A stretch of DNA of 58,741 nt from Rhizobium esperanzae (GTDB lineage Bacteria > Pseudomonadota > Alphaproteobacteria > Rhizobiales > Rhizobiaceae). The notes under the pieces were generated by a model that was given only the letters and a program-made list of their open reading frames with translations, did no database searches and was not told the origin of the DNA. Shown piece after piece: positions 50,565 to 58,741 of the stretch. Within the stretch, counting starts at the first letter, position 1. Each line of letters begins with the position of its first letter. Position numbers and translations under genes: made by a program. The DNA lies in contig NZ_JACIFY010000028.1 of the NCBI RefSeq assembly GCF_014197615.1, forward strand, positions 1-58,741, read 5' to 3'.

Positions 50565-51798
50565 GCAGCCTCGCCATTGCCAGAAGACCGTGCGTTGCGA
50601 CGCGCTCGGCATAGTCCCGATAGGCTGGATCCAGGCTCAGCATGCGTTCTTCGGCGCGGGCGCGCATGATGTAGATGAGCGTGACGATCGCCAGCATGCC
50701 GGCCCGGGCAAGTCCTTCCGCAAACCCGCTTGCGATAAAGCTCGGGGCCGCAAACAGCCACCAGGCGATGTTCTTCGAGACATAGGCCGGATGTTTGATG
50801 AAGCGATAGGGGCCCGAGGTGATGATGCCGCGATGGGTGAGATTGGAAAAACGCGGCCCGAAGGCGATGGTCGACCAGACATAGATCAGGGCGCAGAACA
50901 GCATTGCACCGCTCCAGAGAAAGAAGACGGACGAACCCTCCCGGATCACGCTCTCCCAGCCCGGCCCGTCGCCGTAAGGCACGAAGGCATGTGAGATCGC
51001 AGGAAAGAACGGCTCGTAACAGATGAGGCAGACGAGCCAGCCGAGCGCCGTCGTCTCCGTCGCCCTGACATGCCAGCCGAAAAGCTTGAAGGTGGCGATG
51101 TAGCCGCCGGCTGCAAGGATGACGTCGAGGAGAAAGACAAGCCGCATCCAGCCTTCGAACCAGGCCGCCGACAGTGGAGGAAAGGCCCAGGCCGGCTTGT
51201 CGGCCAGATCGGAAAGAGCCGCCATGCCGCTTGAAAACATCAGCACGAGAAAGAAGCATTTGATCGCGAGCAGGCGCAATGCGAAGAGCACGTCCTCTTC
51301 GCGAAAATCCTGCATCAGCACCGCCCGTCCGGCCTGATGGAGATAATCGTCAGGCTGCTTGGCGATCAGATCGGTGACCGCGACGTAGAGAATGGTGGCA
51401 ATCGCCAGTGCGATGGAAAGGGGAATGGTCGTATGGCTGGCTTCGACAACCCATTGGACCGCGGACGACTGCGTGAAAAACGGAAAGACCGAACAGGCAA
51501 TGACGACCGCGCCGAGGAGCGCGGCAAGGCCGACCAGCTTGGTTCCGATGCGCCGCCAGAAGATGGCAGGAGCCTCGTTGCGTCTTTCCCTTGATGCCCA
51601 GGCCTGACGCGCGGCCGGCATGCCTTCGACAACGATCCACGCGAGGAGAAGACAGATGACGGCAAGCGCCATCGCCATGCCGGGCGCAAGCTGCAGATAG
51701 TCCGACAGCGCGATGCCGACGAGAACGCCGGCAAGGGTTGCGGCCTGGCTGACGAGAGGGCTGCCGGCCACGGCACCCCTGTCCTGCGATATCGGCAC
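50545..51798 (-). CDS. Multi-pass membrane protein with ICMT/PEMT-like methyltransferase domain
   Basis: The 417-residue protein has about ten hydrophobic segments. The C-terminal part (LTHRGIITSGPYRFIKHPAYVSKNIAWWLFA ... AEERMLSLDPAYRDYAERV) has the GPYRFIKHPxY and E-E-R/DPxYxxY motifs of isoprenylcysteine carboxyl methyltransferase/PEMT-like enzymes. These methylate lipids or prenyl-cysteines using SAM. It starts 17 bases after the S74-type gene stop and so is the third gene of that operon. Confidence 0.85.
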   Translation of the reverse strand: MPISQDRGAVAGSPLVSQAATLAGVLVGIALSDYLQLAPGMAMALAVICLLLAWIVVEGMPAARQAWASRERRNEAPAIFWRRIGTKLVGLAALLGAVVIACSVFPFFTQSSAVQWVVEASHTTIPLSIALAIATILYVAVTDLIAKQPDDYLHQAGRAVLMQDFREEDVLFALRLLAIKCFFLVLMFSSGMAALSDLADKPAWAFPPLSAAWFEGWMRLVFLLDVILAAGGYIATFKLFGWHVRATETTALGWLVCLICYEPFFPAISHAFVPYGDGPGWESVIREGSSVFFLWSGAMLFCALIYVWSTIAFGPRFSNLTHRGIITSGPYRFIKHPAYVSKNIAWWLFAAPSFIASGFAEGLARAGMLAIVTLIYIMRARAEERMLSLDPAYRDYAERVATHGLLAMARLLTHPTP

Positions 51799-51815
51799 GC
51801 GCTCGGCTTTCTCGG

Positions 51816-52466
51816 TCAGATTGCCGGCTGGACGGAGACCGGAGAGCCTATCCGCGCCGCAAGCGCCGTTGCTGCTTCAGCCGTCAGGGACGACATATCC
51901 TCCGGCAGCGAGATCATTGCGATATCGAGCTTGTCGTAGTCGACCATGTAATAGCCCGATCCGGTAGCGATGACGGCTTCGGGCCGGATTGCCAACAGAT
52001 CCTGCGCCATCGTGCCGACGAAGAGCGGGCCGCCCCAGATATAGCGGAAGGCATAGACCGGGATGCCCTCAGCCGAGGTGCCGAGTCGACGGATATCGGT
52101 CTTCAGGCGGCGATCCGAGGGACTCCATCCACCGGAACTGCTCGAACTAGAGGAGCTACTGGAGCTGGAAGAACTGCTCGAGCTGGAAGAACTGCTCGAT
52201 CCGCCGCCGCCCATGCCTCCTCCTCCAGAACTGGAATTCCCGCTGGAACTGTTCTCAGAGCGGGCGAAAGCCGGTTGACTGGTATTCGAGGGTACCCTTT
52301 TCTTAGCGGCGGGTGTGGTTTGGGCGGGGGCGACGTTTCTCGCCGGCTCTTCACTGGTAAATAGCGTCTTGGCGCCGGGGTCGAAAATACAGCTCTGCAG
52401 GATCGCGCCAGAGCCTGCAAGGAATGTCGAGCACATTAGGATACGGATGATGAGCTTGCTGTTCAT
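51816..52466 (-). CDS. Poly-serine protein with C-terminal S74 (endosialidase-type) chaperone domain
   Basis: The 216-residue protein has a lipoprotein-like N-terminus (LAGSGAILQSC, a near-lipobox), a Gly/Ser-rich part including 22 consecutive serines, and a C-terminal S74 intramolecular chaperone domain (SDRRLKTDIRRLG ... FVGTMAQDLLAIRPEAV). S74 domains are known on phage tail fibres and some cell-surface proteins, where they trimerise and cleave off. It lies between the caspase-Sel1 gene (24-base gap) and the ICMT-like gene. Confidence 0.82.
   Translation of the reverse strand: MNSKLIIRILMCSTFLAGSGAILQSCIFDPGAKTLFTSEEPARNVAPAQTTPAAKKRVPSNTSQPAFARSENSSSGNSSSGGGGMGGGGSSSSSSSSSSSSSSSSSSSSSSGGWSPSDRRLKTDIRRLGTSAEGIPVYAFRYIWGGPLFVGTMAQDLLAIRPEAVIATGSGYYMVDYDKLDIAMISLPEDMSSLTAEAATALAARIGSPVSVQPAI
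52134..52199 (-). repeat. Poly-serine tract, 22 codons
   Basis: All 22 codons are serine but they use five different codons (TCC, AGT, AGC, TCG, TCT). The tract is thus kept at protein level and is not a simple nucleotide slippage product. Confidence 0.85.
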
Positions 52467-52490
52467 GTAGGGCGCCCCCAGACCGCCGTT

Positions 52491-55073
52491 TTAGAAGAGA
52501 TCGTACCTCGGATTTCGCTTGACCCATGTCGCCTTGGCGAGCTTGATAAGCCTGTCATCGGGCGACTTGGATTTGGAGATTGCCTTTTGCTCTTGAGCGG
52601 TCAGCTCGGCGGCAAAGGTGGCTTCCGCTTGTTTCTTTGCAGCTCCAGGCAGCCTCTTGAGTTCCGCCAGCGCCTGATTTTTCGGATCGCCGCTGCCTGG
52701 CATGTTGATCGCCATCGCTAGTGCGAAGTAGCGGACCGCGGTTGCGAGGCTGTCGGCATCCGCACCTTCTTCCTTCGCCAGATTGGCGCGGTCCAGTGCA
52801 CCCCAGTAGTCACCGCGCTCCGCTCCCATCTCCAGCCACTTCACTGCTTCGGCTTTGTTTACGGCAACGCCGATGCCATCCCGGTACATGCGCCCGAGAT
52901 TGGTCGGAGCATAGGGCTGTCCACCTTCTGCAGCCCGCGTGAAAAGTTCGACTGCCTTAGAAAGATCTTGCTGCGTACCCTTTCCGAAACGGTAGGCCAT
53001 CGCGAGGTTATTCATAGAGTAAATGTCGTTTCGCTCGACGCCCGCCTGGTAGAAGCGGATACCGCGTTCCGGATCGGCTGGAACATTGATGCCGTTCAAG
53101 AAAATATATCCGAGTTCATTCATCGCATAGGTATGGCCGAGATCCGCGGATTGAAGCAGCAATCGCAGTCCCTGCTGTGTATCCGCCTTGATGCCGCGGC
53201 CGTAGTAAAGGCTCCTACCGTAGCCATACAAAGCGAAGGGATCACCTTTCTCTGCCCCCGCTTGAACTATCTTAGCAGCTTTCGCATCATCACGCGTAAC
53301 GGACGCGCCAAGCGCGTAAAGGCCTGAAAGCTCCGAAATCGCCCGAATATGCCCGGCATCCATCGCCTTCTTGATCGTCGCGAAGGCCGTCTTGGTGTCG
53401 CGGTTGGCAAGCTGGGCGCGGCCGAGCTGGTAGACGAAGCGCGCCACCTGAGGATAGGTCTTTATGGCGTCCGTGCAGGCCGGCACCGCGATGGCCGGGT
53501 CGATCTCGTTCGGCAGTTTGCCCGACGTCACACCCTGCAGGTCGAGAGGCGCTGCGGCTGCGGTGTCGCAGGCGTCGAGCGTCGGCTTGAAGGTGATGGT
53601 GGCCGGCGGCAGGTTGTCATTGGCGGCCTGCAGCGTCAGGGCGAAAGGCTGGTTTTCGGTGCCGATCTGCGGCTCGTAGGAAAGTGTCGCAATATCGGCG
53701 GGTTCCAACACATGGCCGAGCCCGATCACCCGGTCTCCGGCCCGCAGCGTGCCCTTGTCGGGCAGGGCCGCGACCTTGAAGGTCATTTCCGCAGCCGATG
53801 CCGGCACGTCAGGCAGAGCGGCTGCAACAGGGCCGACGCCGATCGTCGCGTCGACGTCACGCGGCAGTTCCTTCAGATAGGCGCCGGCATCGGCAAGCCG
53901 GGTCTGCTTTTGCTGTTCGAGCTGGGCGAGCTTGGCGCCGGCATCGGCCGAGACGGTAATGGCGACGACGCCCTGCGTCGCCTGGCCATAGGGATCGCTG
54001 ACGGTATAGCCGATCAGGCCGACGGTTCCGGCGGCGACACCGGAGGAATCATAGCTCAGCGCCGTCAGCGCCGCGGCGGGCATCTTGGCGCCCTGTTCGA
54101 CCGGCTTGCCGTCGAAGCTGAGTTTGCCGGTCTGGGGAAGCTGGTTCAGGGTGACCAGCAGCGCCGAGCCGGTCTCGTCATGCGGCGGGGCGATCGGCAG
54201 TTTCGTGGCAGTTGCTCCCTCCGGCACGCTCACCTGCTGCATCGCCTCGACGCTCGGCGGCGGCGGCGCCGGAATGAAATAGAAGCTGTCCATCAGCGAG
54301 GAGTTTTCCCAGGGAACCTGCTTGCCGTTGGTCATGGCGATCACGTCGCGGCGCACGTCGGTCAGGACCTGGCGGATTTCCTTGTTGGGTTCGCTGGCGC
54401 GTTTGATGAAGGATTCCGAATAGGGGCTGAGCGCGCCCTGGCCATCGAGCGCCACCTGGCCCGGCTCGGTGGAAAAGGCGATCAGGCTGCCGAGATCGCT
54501 GTCGATGCGCGCAAGGCCGCGGGTGGCGCCGACCGGTTCCAGCTTTTCCGCCATCCAGAATTTCTGGGCATTGAAGGGATTGTTACGGCAGGCGTCGAGG
54601 AAGATCAGCTGCACCCGCGAATTCTGTTTCAGGTGGTTCAGGATGAGGTCGAGCGGCATGGTCTGGGTCTCGACGTCATAGGGCGTCTCCAGCGTCGCAT
54701 CGACCGGCACGAGGAAATTCTGTCCGCCCACCTGGATGCCGTGGCCCGAATAGTAGATCAGGCCGGCATCGGCATGGCTGGTCGAGCGCAGGAAGCGGCG
54801 CACCGTATCCTCGAGCCCGATACGGTCGACATTGACGCCGATCGTCACGTCGAAACCGGCCGCCCGCAGCGTATTGGCGACCTCTTCGACATCATTGGCG
54901 GGATTGGGGAGCGAAGGCAGCGTCTTATAGACCGAGTTGCCGATGACGAGGGCGACGCGGCGTCCGTTCTCGCCTTCGGTCATGGCGGCATGCGCCAGGC
55001 CGACCGGCAGCAGCATTGCCGCGAGGATCAGCAGATAGGCGCACAGTCTCTTGACGTGGTGAAACTTGGGCAT
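52491..55073 (-). CDS. Secreted caspase-family protein with Sel1 repeats
   Basis: The 860-residue protein has a signal peptide (about 1-30), a caspase/C14 domain with His111 (YYSGHG) and Cys162 (LDACRNNPF), and beta-rich middle modules (Big/cadherin-like, about 290-500). Sel1-like repeats follow (about 590-780; e.g. ALYGYGRSLYYGRGIKADTQQGLRLLLQSAD). The full dyad suggests an active peptidase. It is the first gene of a three-gene unit with the poly-serine/S74 and ICMT-like genes. The separate caspase in the five-gene unit lacks Sel1 repeats. Confidence 0.9.
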   Translation of the reverse strand: MPKFHHVKRLCAYLLILAAMLLPVGLAHAAMTEGENGRRVALVIGNSVYKTLPSLPNPANDVEEVANTLRAAGFDVTIGVNVDRIGLEDTVRRFLRSTSHADAGLIYYSGHGIQVGGQNFLVPVDATLETPYDVETQTMPLDLILNHLKQNSRVQLIFLDACRNNPFNAQKFWMAEKLEPVGATRGLARIDSDLGSLIAFSTEPGQVALDGQGALSPYSESFIKRASEPNKEIRQVLTDVRRDVIAMTNGKQVPWENSSLMDSFYFIPAPPPPSVEAMQQVSVPEGATATKLPIAPPHDETGSALLVTLNQLPQTGKLSFDGKPVEQGAKMPAAALTALSYDSSGVAAGTVGLIGYTVSDPYGQATQGVVAITVSADAGAKLAQLEQQKQTRLADAGAYLKELPRDVDATIGVGPVAAALPDVPASAAEMTFKVAALPDKGTLRAGDRVIGLGHVLEPADIATLSYEPQIGTENQPFALTLQAANDNLPPATITFKPTLDACDTAAAAPLDLQGVTSGKLPNEIDPAIAVPACTDAIKTYPQVARFVYQLGRAQLANRDTKTAFATIKKAMDAGHIRAISELSGLYALGASVTRDDAKAAKIVQAGAEKGDPFALYGYGRSLYYGRGIKADTQQGLRLLLQSADLGHTYAMNELGYIFLNGINVPADPERGIRFYQAGVERNDIYSMNNLAMAYRFGKGTQQDLSKAVELFTRAAEGGQPYAPTNLGRMYRDGIGVAVNKAEAVKWLEMGAERGDYWGALDRANLAKEEGADADSLATAVRYFALAMAINMPGSGDPKNQALAELKRLPGAAKKQAEATFAAELTAQEQKAISKSKSPDDRLIKLAKATWVKRNPRYDLF

Positions 55074-55297
55074 GGCTGGATCGCAAACATTCTATTGTTT
55101 AAGTTCAATAAAATTTGCCGGCCTGCTGGTGCTGGGCCCCCTCCGCATTCACAATTCGAAAATATTCCCGACTGCTAAAAAAAGCAAGCTTCGCCGCTTC
55201 CAAGTGAATTGGAGCAGTCCCGTCTGATTGGAAGTCCGTTCCCTCAAGGAAAGACTATCGAAATCAGGAAATTATCATGCGGAGCGGTGAGGTTTGA

Positions 55298-56575
55298 TTA
55301 GCCTCGAAACGTATAGTTGCTGATCGAGTCCGGTTTCATCTCGATGGAGAAGCCCGGCAGGGCGGGCGGCATATAAGCGGCGTTCTCGATCCGGCAGGGG
55401 TCGAGGAAGTGTTCGTGGAGATGATCGACATATTCGATGACGCGGCCGTCCTTGGTGCCCGACACGGCGACGTAATCGATCATCGACAGGTGCTGCACAT
55501 ATTCGCAGAGGCCGACGCCGCCGGCATGCGGCCAGACCGGCAGGCCGAATTTGGCGGCGATCAGCAGCACGGAGAGAACCTCGTTCAGGCCGCCCATGCG
55601 GCAGGAATCGATCTGAACGATGTCGATCGCGCCTTCGGCGATGAACTGCTTGAACATGATGCGGTTCTGGCACATCTCGCCGGTCGCGACCTTCACCGGC
55701 GCGATCGCCTGGCGAATCTTGCGATGGCCGGCGACGTCGTCGGGGCTGGTGGGTTCCTCGATGAAGAAGGGCTTGGCCGGGGCAAGCGCCTTGACCCAGT
55801 CGATCGCCTGGCCGACATCCCAGACCTGGTTGGCATCGATCATCAGGTAGCGATCGGGGCCGATCACCTCGCGGGCGATCCGCAAGCGGCGGATATCGTC
55901 GTCCAGGTCGCGGCCGACCTTCATCTTGATATGGTTGAAGCCGGCGTCGATCGCCTCACGGCAGAGGCGGCGCAGTTTCTCGTCTTCATAACCGAGCCAG
56001 CCGGCCGAGGTCGTGTAGCAGGCGTAACCCTCCTTTTCGAGGGTGGCGATGCGTTCGGCCTTGCCGGCTTCGGCGCGCTTGAGGATCTCGATCGCCTCGT
56101 CGCGGGTCAGCACGTCGGTGAGATAGCGGTAGTCGACAATATCGGCGATCTCTTCCGGCGACATGTCGGCGACGAGCCGCCAGACCGGTTTTCCCGCCTG
56201 TTTGGCAAGCAGATCCCAGACGGCGTTGACGACCGCGCCGGTCGCCAGATGAATGGCGCCCTTTTCCGGGCCGATCCAGCGCAGCTGGCTGTCGCTGGTC
56301 AGATGCCGCCAGAATTTGCCGGGATGAGCGAGTACGTCGGCGAGGTCGGTCCCGACGACGAGATGGCGCATCGCCTCGATCGCCATGCAGCAAATGTCGT
56401 TGCCGCGGCCGATGGTGAAGGTCAGGCCGTGGCCGGCTAGATCGGGCGCATCCGTATCGAGCACGACATAGGCGGCCGAATAATCCGGATCGGGGTTCAT
56501 CGCATCCGATCCATCCAGGCTTTGCGAGGTGGGAAAGCGGAGATCGAAGACACGAAGGTCGGTGATGCGGGTCAT
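55298..56575 (-). CDS. L-fuconate dehydratase (enolase superfamily)
   Basis: The 425-residue protein follows the L-fuconate dehydratase pattern: GSDAMNPDPDYSAAYVVL, HIKMKVGRD (catalytic Lys), metal ligands in MIDANQVWD, FIEEPTSPDD and VATGEMCQN, and the His-bearing WPHAGGVGLCEYVQHLSM. The enzyme turns L-fuconate into 2-keto-3-deoxy-L-fuconate. It lies 88 bases downstream of the SDR gene of the same pathway. Confidence 0.92.
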   Translation of the reverse strand: MTRITDLRVFDLRFPTSQSLDGSDAMNPDPDYSAAYVVLDTDAPDLAGHGLTFTIGRGNDICCMAIEAMRHLVVGTDLADVLAHPGKFWRHLTSDSQLRWIGPEKGAIHLATGAVVNAVWDLLAKQAGKPVWRLVADMSPEEIADIVDYRYLTDVLTRDEAIEILKRAEAGKAERIATLEKEGYACYTTSAGWLGYEDEKLRRLCREAIDAGFNHIKMKVGRDLDDDIRRLRIAREVIGPDRYLMIDANQVWDVGQAIDWVKALAPAKPFFIEEPTSPDDVAGHRKIRQAIAPVKVATGEMCQNRIMFKQFIAEGAIDIVQIDSCRMGGLNEVLSVLLIAAKFGLPVWPHAGGVGLCEYVQHLSMIDYVAVSGTKDGRVIEYVDHLHEHFLDPCRIENAAYMPPALPGFSIEMKPDSISNYTFRG

Positions 56576-56663
56576 GGTTGTTCCTCCCGATTCCTTAAGG
56601 CTTGTTATATCGGCCGATCATCTTGCGGGCCGGCAATGCTGCCGGCCGCGTCATCGCCCGAGC

Positions 56664-57398
56664 TCAGATCGTCCAGCCGCCGTCGATGGCGATCGCCTGG
56701 CCCGAAGTATAGGTGGCGCCGGCGAGATAGACGGCGAGATCGGCGATCTCCTCCGGCGAGCCGAGCCGGCCCATCGGCTGGCGGGCGATGAAGGCGGCGC
56801 GCGCCGCGTCGTAATCGCCCTGCGCGCGCATGCGATCCTGCAGCGACGGGCTTTCCACCGTGCCGGGGCAGATGGCGTTGCAGCGGATGCCTTGAGCGAC
56901 ATAATCGGCGGCGACGGACTTGGTCAGCCCGATCACCGCCGCCTTGGTGACGCCATAGGCAAAGCGGTTCGGCACGCCCTTGATGCTGGAGGCGACGGAG
57001 GCCATGTTGATGATCGACCCGTCCTTGCGCTCGAGCATGCCGGGCAGAACAGCGCGGATGGTGCGGATCATCGCCTTGACGTTGAGGTCGAGAGCGAATT
57101 CGAAATCGGCATCCTTCATTTCGAGGATTGAACCGGCATGAACGAAGCCGGCGCAGTTGAACAGCACGTCGACGGCGCCGATCCTGGCGACGAGGGCATT
57201 GACCGCATCCTCTTCGAGCACGTTCAGCTGATGGGTCGAAACCCCGGTTTCGGCCGCAAGCGTCGCCAGCGCGTCGGTATTGATGTCGGTCGCGTGGACC
57301 TTGGCGCCGGCCGCGGCAAAGGCTGCCGCTGTCGCCCGGCCGATGCCCTGGCCGGCGGCGGTGATGAGAACGGACTTGCCGGAAAGTTTGTTTGTCAT
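56664..57398 (-). CDS. SDR-family 2-keto-3-deoxy-L-fuconate dehydrogenase-like enzyme
   Basis: The 244-residue SDR has TAAGQGIGRA (cofactor loop), D in DINTDAL, NCAG, S in INMASVASS, YGVTK (catalytic Tyr and Lys) and AIAIDGGWTI. It is a close match in style to BDH2/KDF dehydrogenases. Adjacent L-fuconate dehydratase supports oxidation of 2-keto-3-deoxy-L-fuconate, though other hydroxy-acid substrates are possible. Confidence 0.88.
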   Translation of the reverse strand: MTNKLSGKSVLITAAGQGIGRATAAAFAAAGAKVHATDINTDALATLAAETGVSTHQLNVLEEDAVNALVARIGAVDVLFNCAGFVHAGSILEMKDADFEFALDLNVKAMIRTIRAVLPGMLERKDGSIINMASVASSIKGVPNRFAYGVTKAAVIGLTKSVAADYVAQGIRCNAICPGTVESPSLQDRMRAQGDYDAARAAFIARQPMGRLGSPEEIADLAVYLAGATYTSGQAIAIDGGWTI

Positions 57399-57446
57399 GT
57401 CACGGGCCTTTTCTGGAATTGTCTACGCCGAACGATGGAATGCAGT

Positions 57447-57572
57447 TCATGTCTTGACGAAGGCTGGGTGGCGATAGCGGAACGCGTCCATCGTCGTCGC
57501 CGCCATCTGTCTTCTTTGCGCGCTTCGACCGGCCTCTGGCAAGGCATGCGGCGGGCCATTCATGCGTTGCAT
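57447..57572 (-). CDS. Possible 41-residue small ORF upstream of the SDR gene
   Basis: ATG 57572 follows a GGGAGGAAGACA ribosome site, one of the strongest in the region. The product is basic and ends YRHPAFVKT. It is not hydrophobic and matches no family I know. It could be a leader peptide or chance; the codon use is not decisive. Confidence 0.35.
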   Translation of the reverse strand: MQRMNGPPHALPEAGRSAQRRQMAATTMDAFRYRHPAFVKT

Positions 57573-57668
57573 TGTCTTCCTCCCTGCCCGGCTGCTTGCG
57601 ATCTTGCCGCTTGGGCGACTTTGGCACTGTGGTCGCATTCGCTGTCGAGCAAACCTTTTCAGTGATGA

Positions 57669-57693
57669 TTTGTCTGTTTATAGACAAACAGAC
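57669..57693. promoter_or_regulatory. Overlapping inverted repeats, likely IclR operator
   Basis: TTTGTCT-N6-AGACAAA (57669-57688) and GTCTGTTT-N6-AAACAGAC (57672-57693) are both perfect and share bases. They lie about 85 bases before the IclR gene and face the divergent SDR operon. Confidence 0.6.
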
Positions 57694-57777
57694 GATTGGC
57701 CAAGGGTCAAGCCTAAACTTTTCCTTTTCCGGAGGCGGTTCTGCGTATATGCAGAGCCCTATTCACAGGAGGAAGGA

Positions 57778-58563
57778 ATGGAGACCGACGAGTCAGACCG
57801 CTACCGCGCTCCTGCGCTCGACAAGGGTCTCGATATCCTGGAATTGCTCGCCGGCGTCGACAGCGGCCTCACCCAGGCCGAAATCGCCAAGCGGCTCGAC
57901 CGCAGCCCCAATGAATTCTACCGAATGCTCGACCGCCTGGTGCGCCGCGGTTACGTCACCCGGCTGGACGGCGACCGCTATTCGCTGACGCTGAAGCTCT
58001 TCGGCCTTGCCCAGCTGCACGCGCCGGTGCGCCGGCTTGCCTCCTACGCCACGCCGCTGATGCGCGAGCTCGCCCAGCGCACGCGCCAGGCCAATCATCT
58101 CGCCGTCTTCGATCGCGGCGCTGCCGTCGTCATCGCCCAGCAGGAGGCGCCCGACTATTGGGGGTTCTCGATCCGCGTCGGCGCCCATATCAGCCTGTTC
58201 GACACCGGTTCGGGGCATGTGCTGCTTGCCTTCCGCAGCGCGGAGGAGCGGGAGATGATGATATTAGAACATGTGCGCAGCCGCGCCGATATCGAACTCG
58301 GGCCGGAATTCTACGATCGCCTCGACCAGATCCGCGAGCGCGGCTACGAGATGATGGCGAGCGCCCAGACATCGGGCGTCTACAATCTTTCCGCGCCGGT
58401 TCTCGGGCCGGACCGCCGCTGCATCGCCGCCCTCACCTGCCCTTTCATCGCGCTCGTCAATGCGCCGACGGCGCCCGATATCACCCAGGCGATCATGCTG
58501 GTGCAAAAAGCCGCCGCGCAGCTTTCGCTGCTGGCGGGGGCGGATGTCGTCAATTCTGGTTGA
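57778..58563 (+). CDS. IclR-family transcriptional regulator
   Basis: The 261-residue protein has a winged helix (ALDKGLDILELLAGVDSGLTQAEIAKRLDRSPNEFYRMLDRLVRRGYV, about 10-58) and a GAF-like effector domain. ATG 57778 follows AGGAGGAAGG; longer forms have no ribosome site. It is divergent from the L-fuconate dehydratase/SDR genes and probably responds to a fucose-pathway acid. Confidence 0.9.
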   Translation: METDESDRYRAPALDKGLDILELLAGVDSGLTQAEIAKRLDRSPNEFYRMLDRLVRRGYVTRLDGDRYSLTLKLFGLAQLHAPVRRLASYATPLMRELAQRTRQANHLAVFDRGAAVVIAQQEAPDYWGFSIRVGAHISLFDTGSGHVLLAFRSAEEREMMILEHVRSRADIELGPEFYDRLDQIRERGYEMMASAQTSGVYNLSAPVLGPDRRCIAALTCPFIALVNAPTAPDITQAIMLVQKAAAQLSLLAGADVVNSG

Positions 58564-58574
58564 TGGCAGCTGCC

Positions 58575-58625
58575 CCTCATCCGCCCTACGGGCACCGACC
58601 GGGGTCGAGCCACGGGTCTCGACCC
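58575..58625. repeat. Interspersed repeat (partial copy) with GGGTCGAG hairpin
   Basis: The first 22 bases repeat 37374-37395 exactly. A perfect 8-base inverted repeat (GGGTCGAG 58602-58609 with CTCGACCC 58618-58625) follows. No gene is seen from 58564 to the window end. Confidence 0.65.
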
Positions 58626-58741
58626 GTCCTTCGGACCCCCGCAAGCGGCAGGGGAATCGCATATGGCGAGTAAGCAGTTGTTTTATTGCGTCAAATAGAT
58701 TCAAGGACTCTCCGTTGATTTGGAGGTTGCGATGGATCGAT

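Larger units (their letters stand above)
57399..57777. other. Divergent control region of the fucose genes
   Basis: The 379 bases between the divergent SDR and IclR genes hold the operator at 57669-57693 and a possible 41-residue minus-strand ORF (57447-57572) with a strong GGGAGG ribosome site. No other element was clear. Confidence 0.5.

Noticed and set aside
48966..50612. Long minus-strand frame of 548 codons antisense to the propeller/NlpC gene
   Set aside because: Rich in His/Arg/Ala shadow composition with no signal peptide or motif. The plus-strand gene explains the region.
57622..57637. Second sigma54-like promoter (TGGCAC...TCGCA) before the IclR gene
   Set aside because: The -12 element lacks the second T, no sigma54 activator is nearby, and the orientation does not add a clear role. 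Probably chance.

Overview
The window looks like chromosomal or large-replicon DNA of a Rhizobium-type alphaproteobacterium. The signs are high GC with strong third-position GC, a DUF982 gene, an HWE-type histidine kinase, rhizobial interspersed palindromes, and an L-fuconate pathway under an IclR regulator. This assignment rests on sequence style and gene families; no database search was run.

Layout. 1-291 is the 3' end of an HlyD-type secretion adaptor. 497-3462 holds a 2.7 kb block (SAM methyltransferase, TetR regulator, thioredoxin-reductase-like flavoprotein) flanked by two copies, about 92% identical, of the 3' end of rtcR. 3318-8891 is an RNA-repair island: rtcR (CARF-sigma54 activator), a sigma54 promoter, rsr (Ro60/TROVE), five tandem Y-RNA-like genes that no ORF explains, and rtcB (RNA ligase). 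The first Y-like RNA carries a nearly complete, circularly permuted tRNA (T arm, acceptor with encoded CCA, D arm).

8977-21155 is a Tad/Flp-type pilus locus with a divergent second CpaF-like ATPase. Its main ATPase has an N-terminal FHA-like extension and it ends with an FHA membrane protein. No secretin or CpaE/TadZ gene is present in the window. 21240-36388 is ordinary accessory chromosome: SDR, a GNAT/DUF1778 toxin-antitoxin pair, LysR, tautomerase, VOC, GNAT, EamA, MscS, DUF982, a histidine kinase with a response regulator, and a divergent O-methyltransferase/TetR pair. Several gene remnants lie among these. 36481-37233 is a NYN/OST-HTH RNA-binding protein.

37519-55073 is the most unusual protein-coding region. 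A five-gene minus-strand cluster encodes an OmpA-type wall-anchored protein with DUF4384, a secreted caspase-family protein with an EF-hand and DUF4384-like domain, a secreted trypsin/caspase fusion with DUF4384, a secreted serpin and a membrane pseudokinase with an FGE-sulfatase-like domain. The trypsin has the Asp that selects Arg/Lys substrates, and the serpin presents Arg-Ser in its reactive loop, which suggests a protease-inhibitor pair. Nearby are a propeller/NlpC-P60 protein and a second operon (caspase-Sel1, poly-serine/S74 chaperone protein, ICMT-like membrane methyltransferase). The common theme is periplasmic or envelope proteolytic signalling.

55298-58563 is an L-fucose catabolic unit (L-fuconate dehydratase and a keto-deoxy-fuconate dehydrogenase-like SDR) divergent from an IclR regulator with overlapping inverted repeats in front of it.
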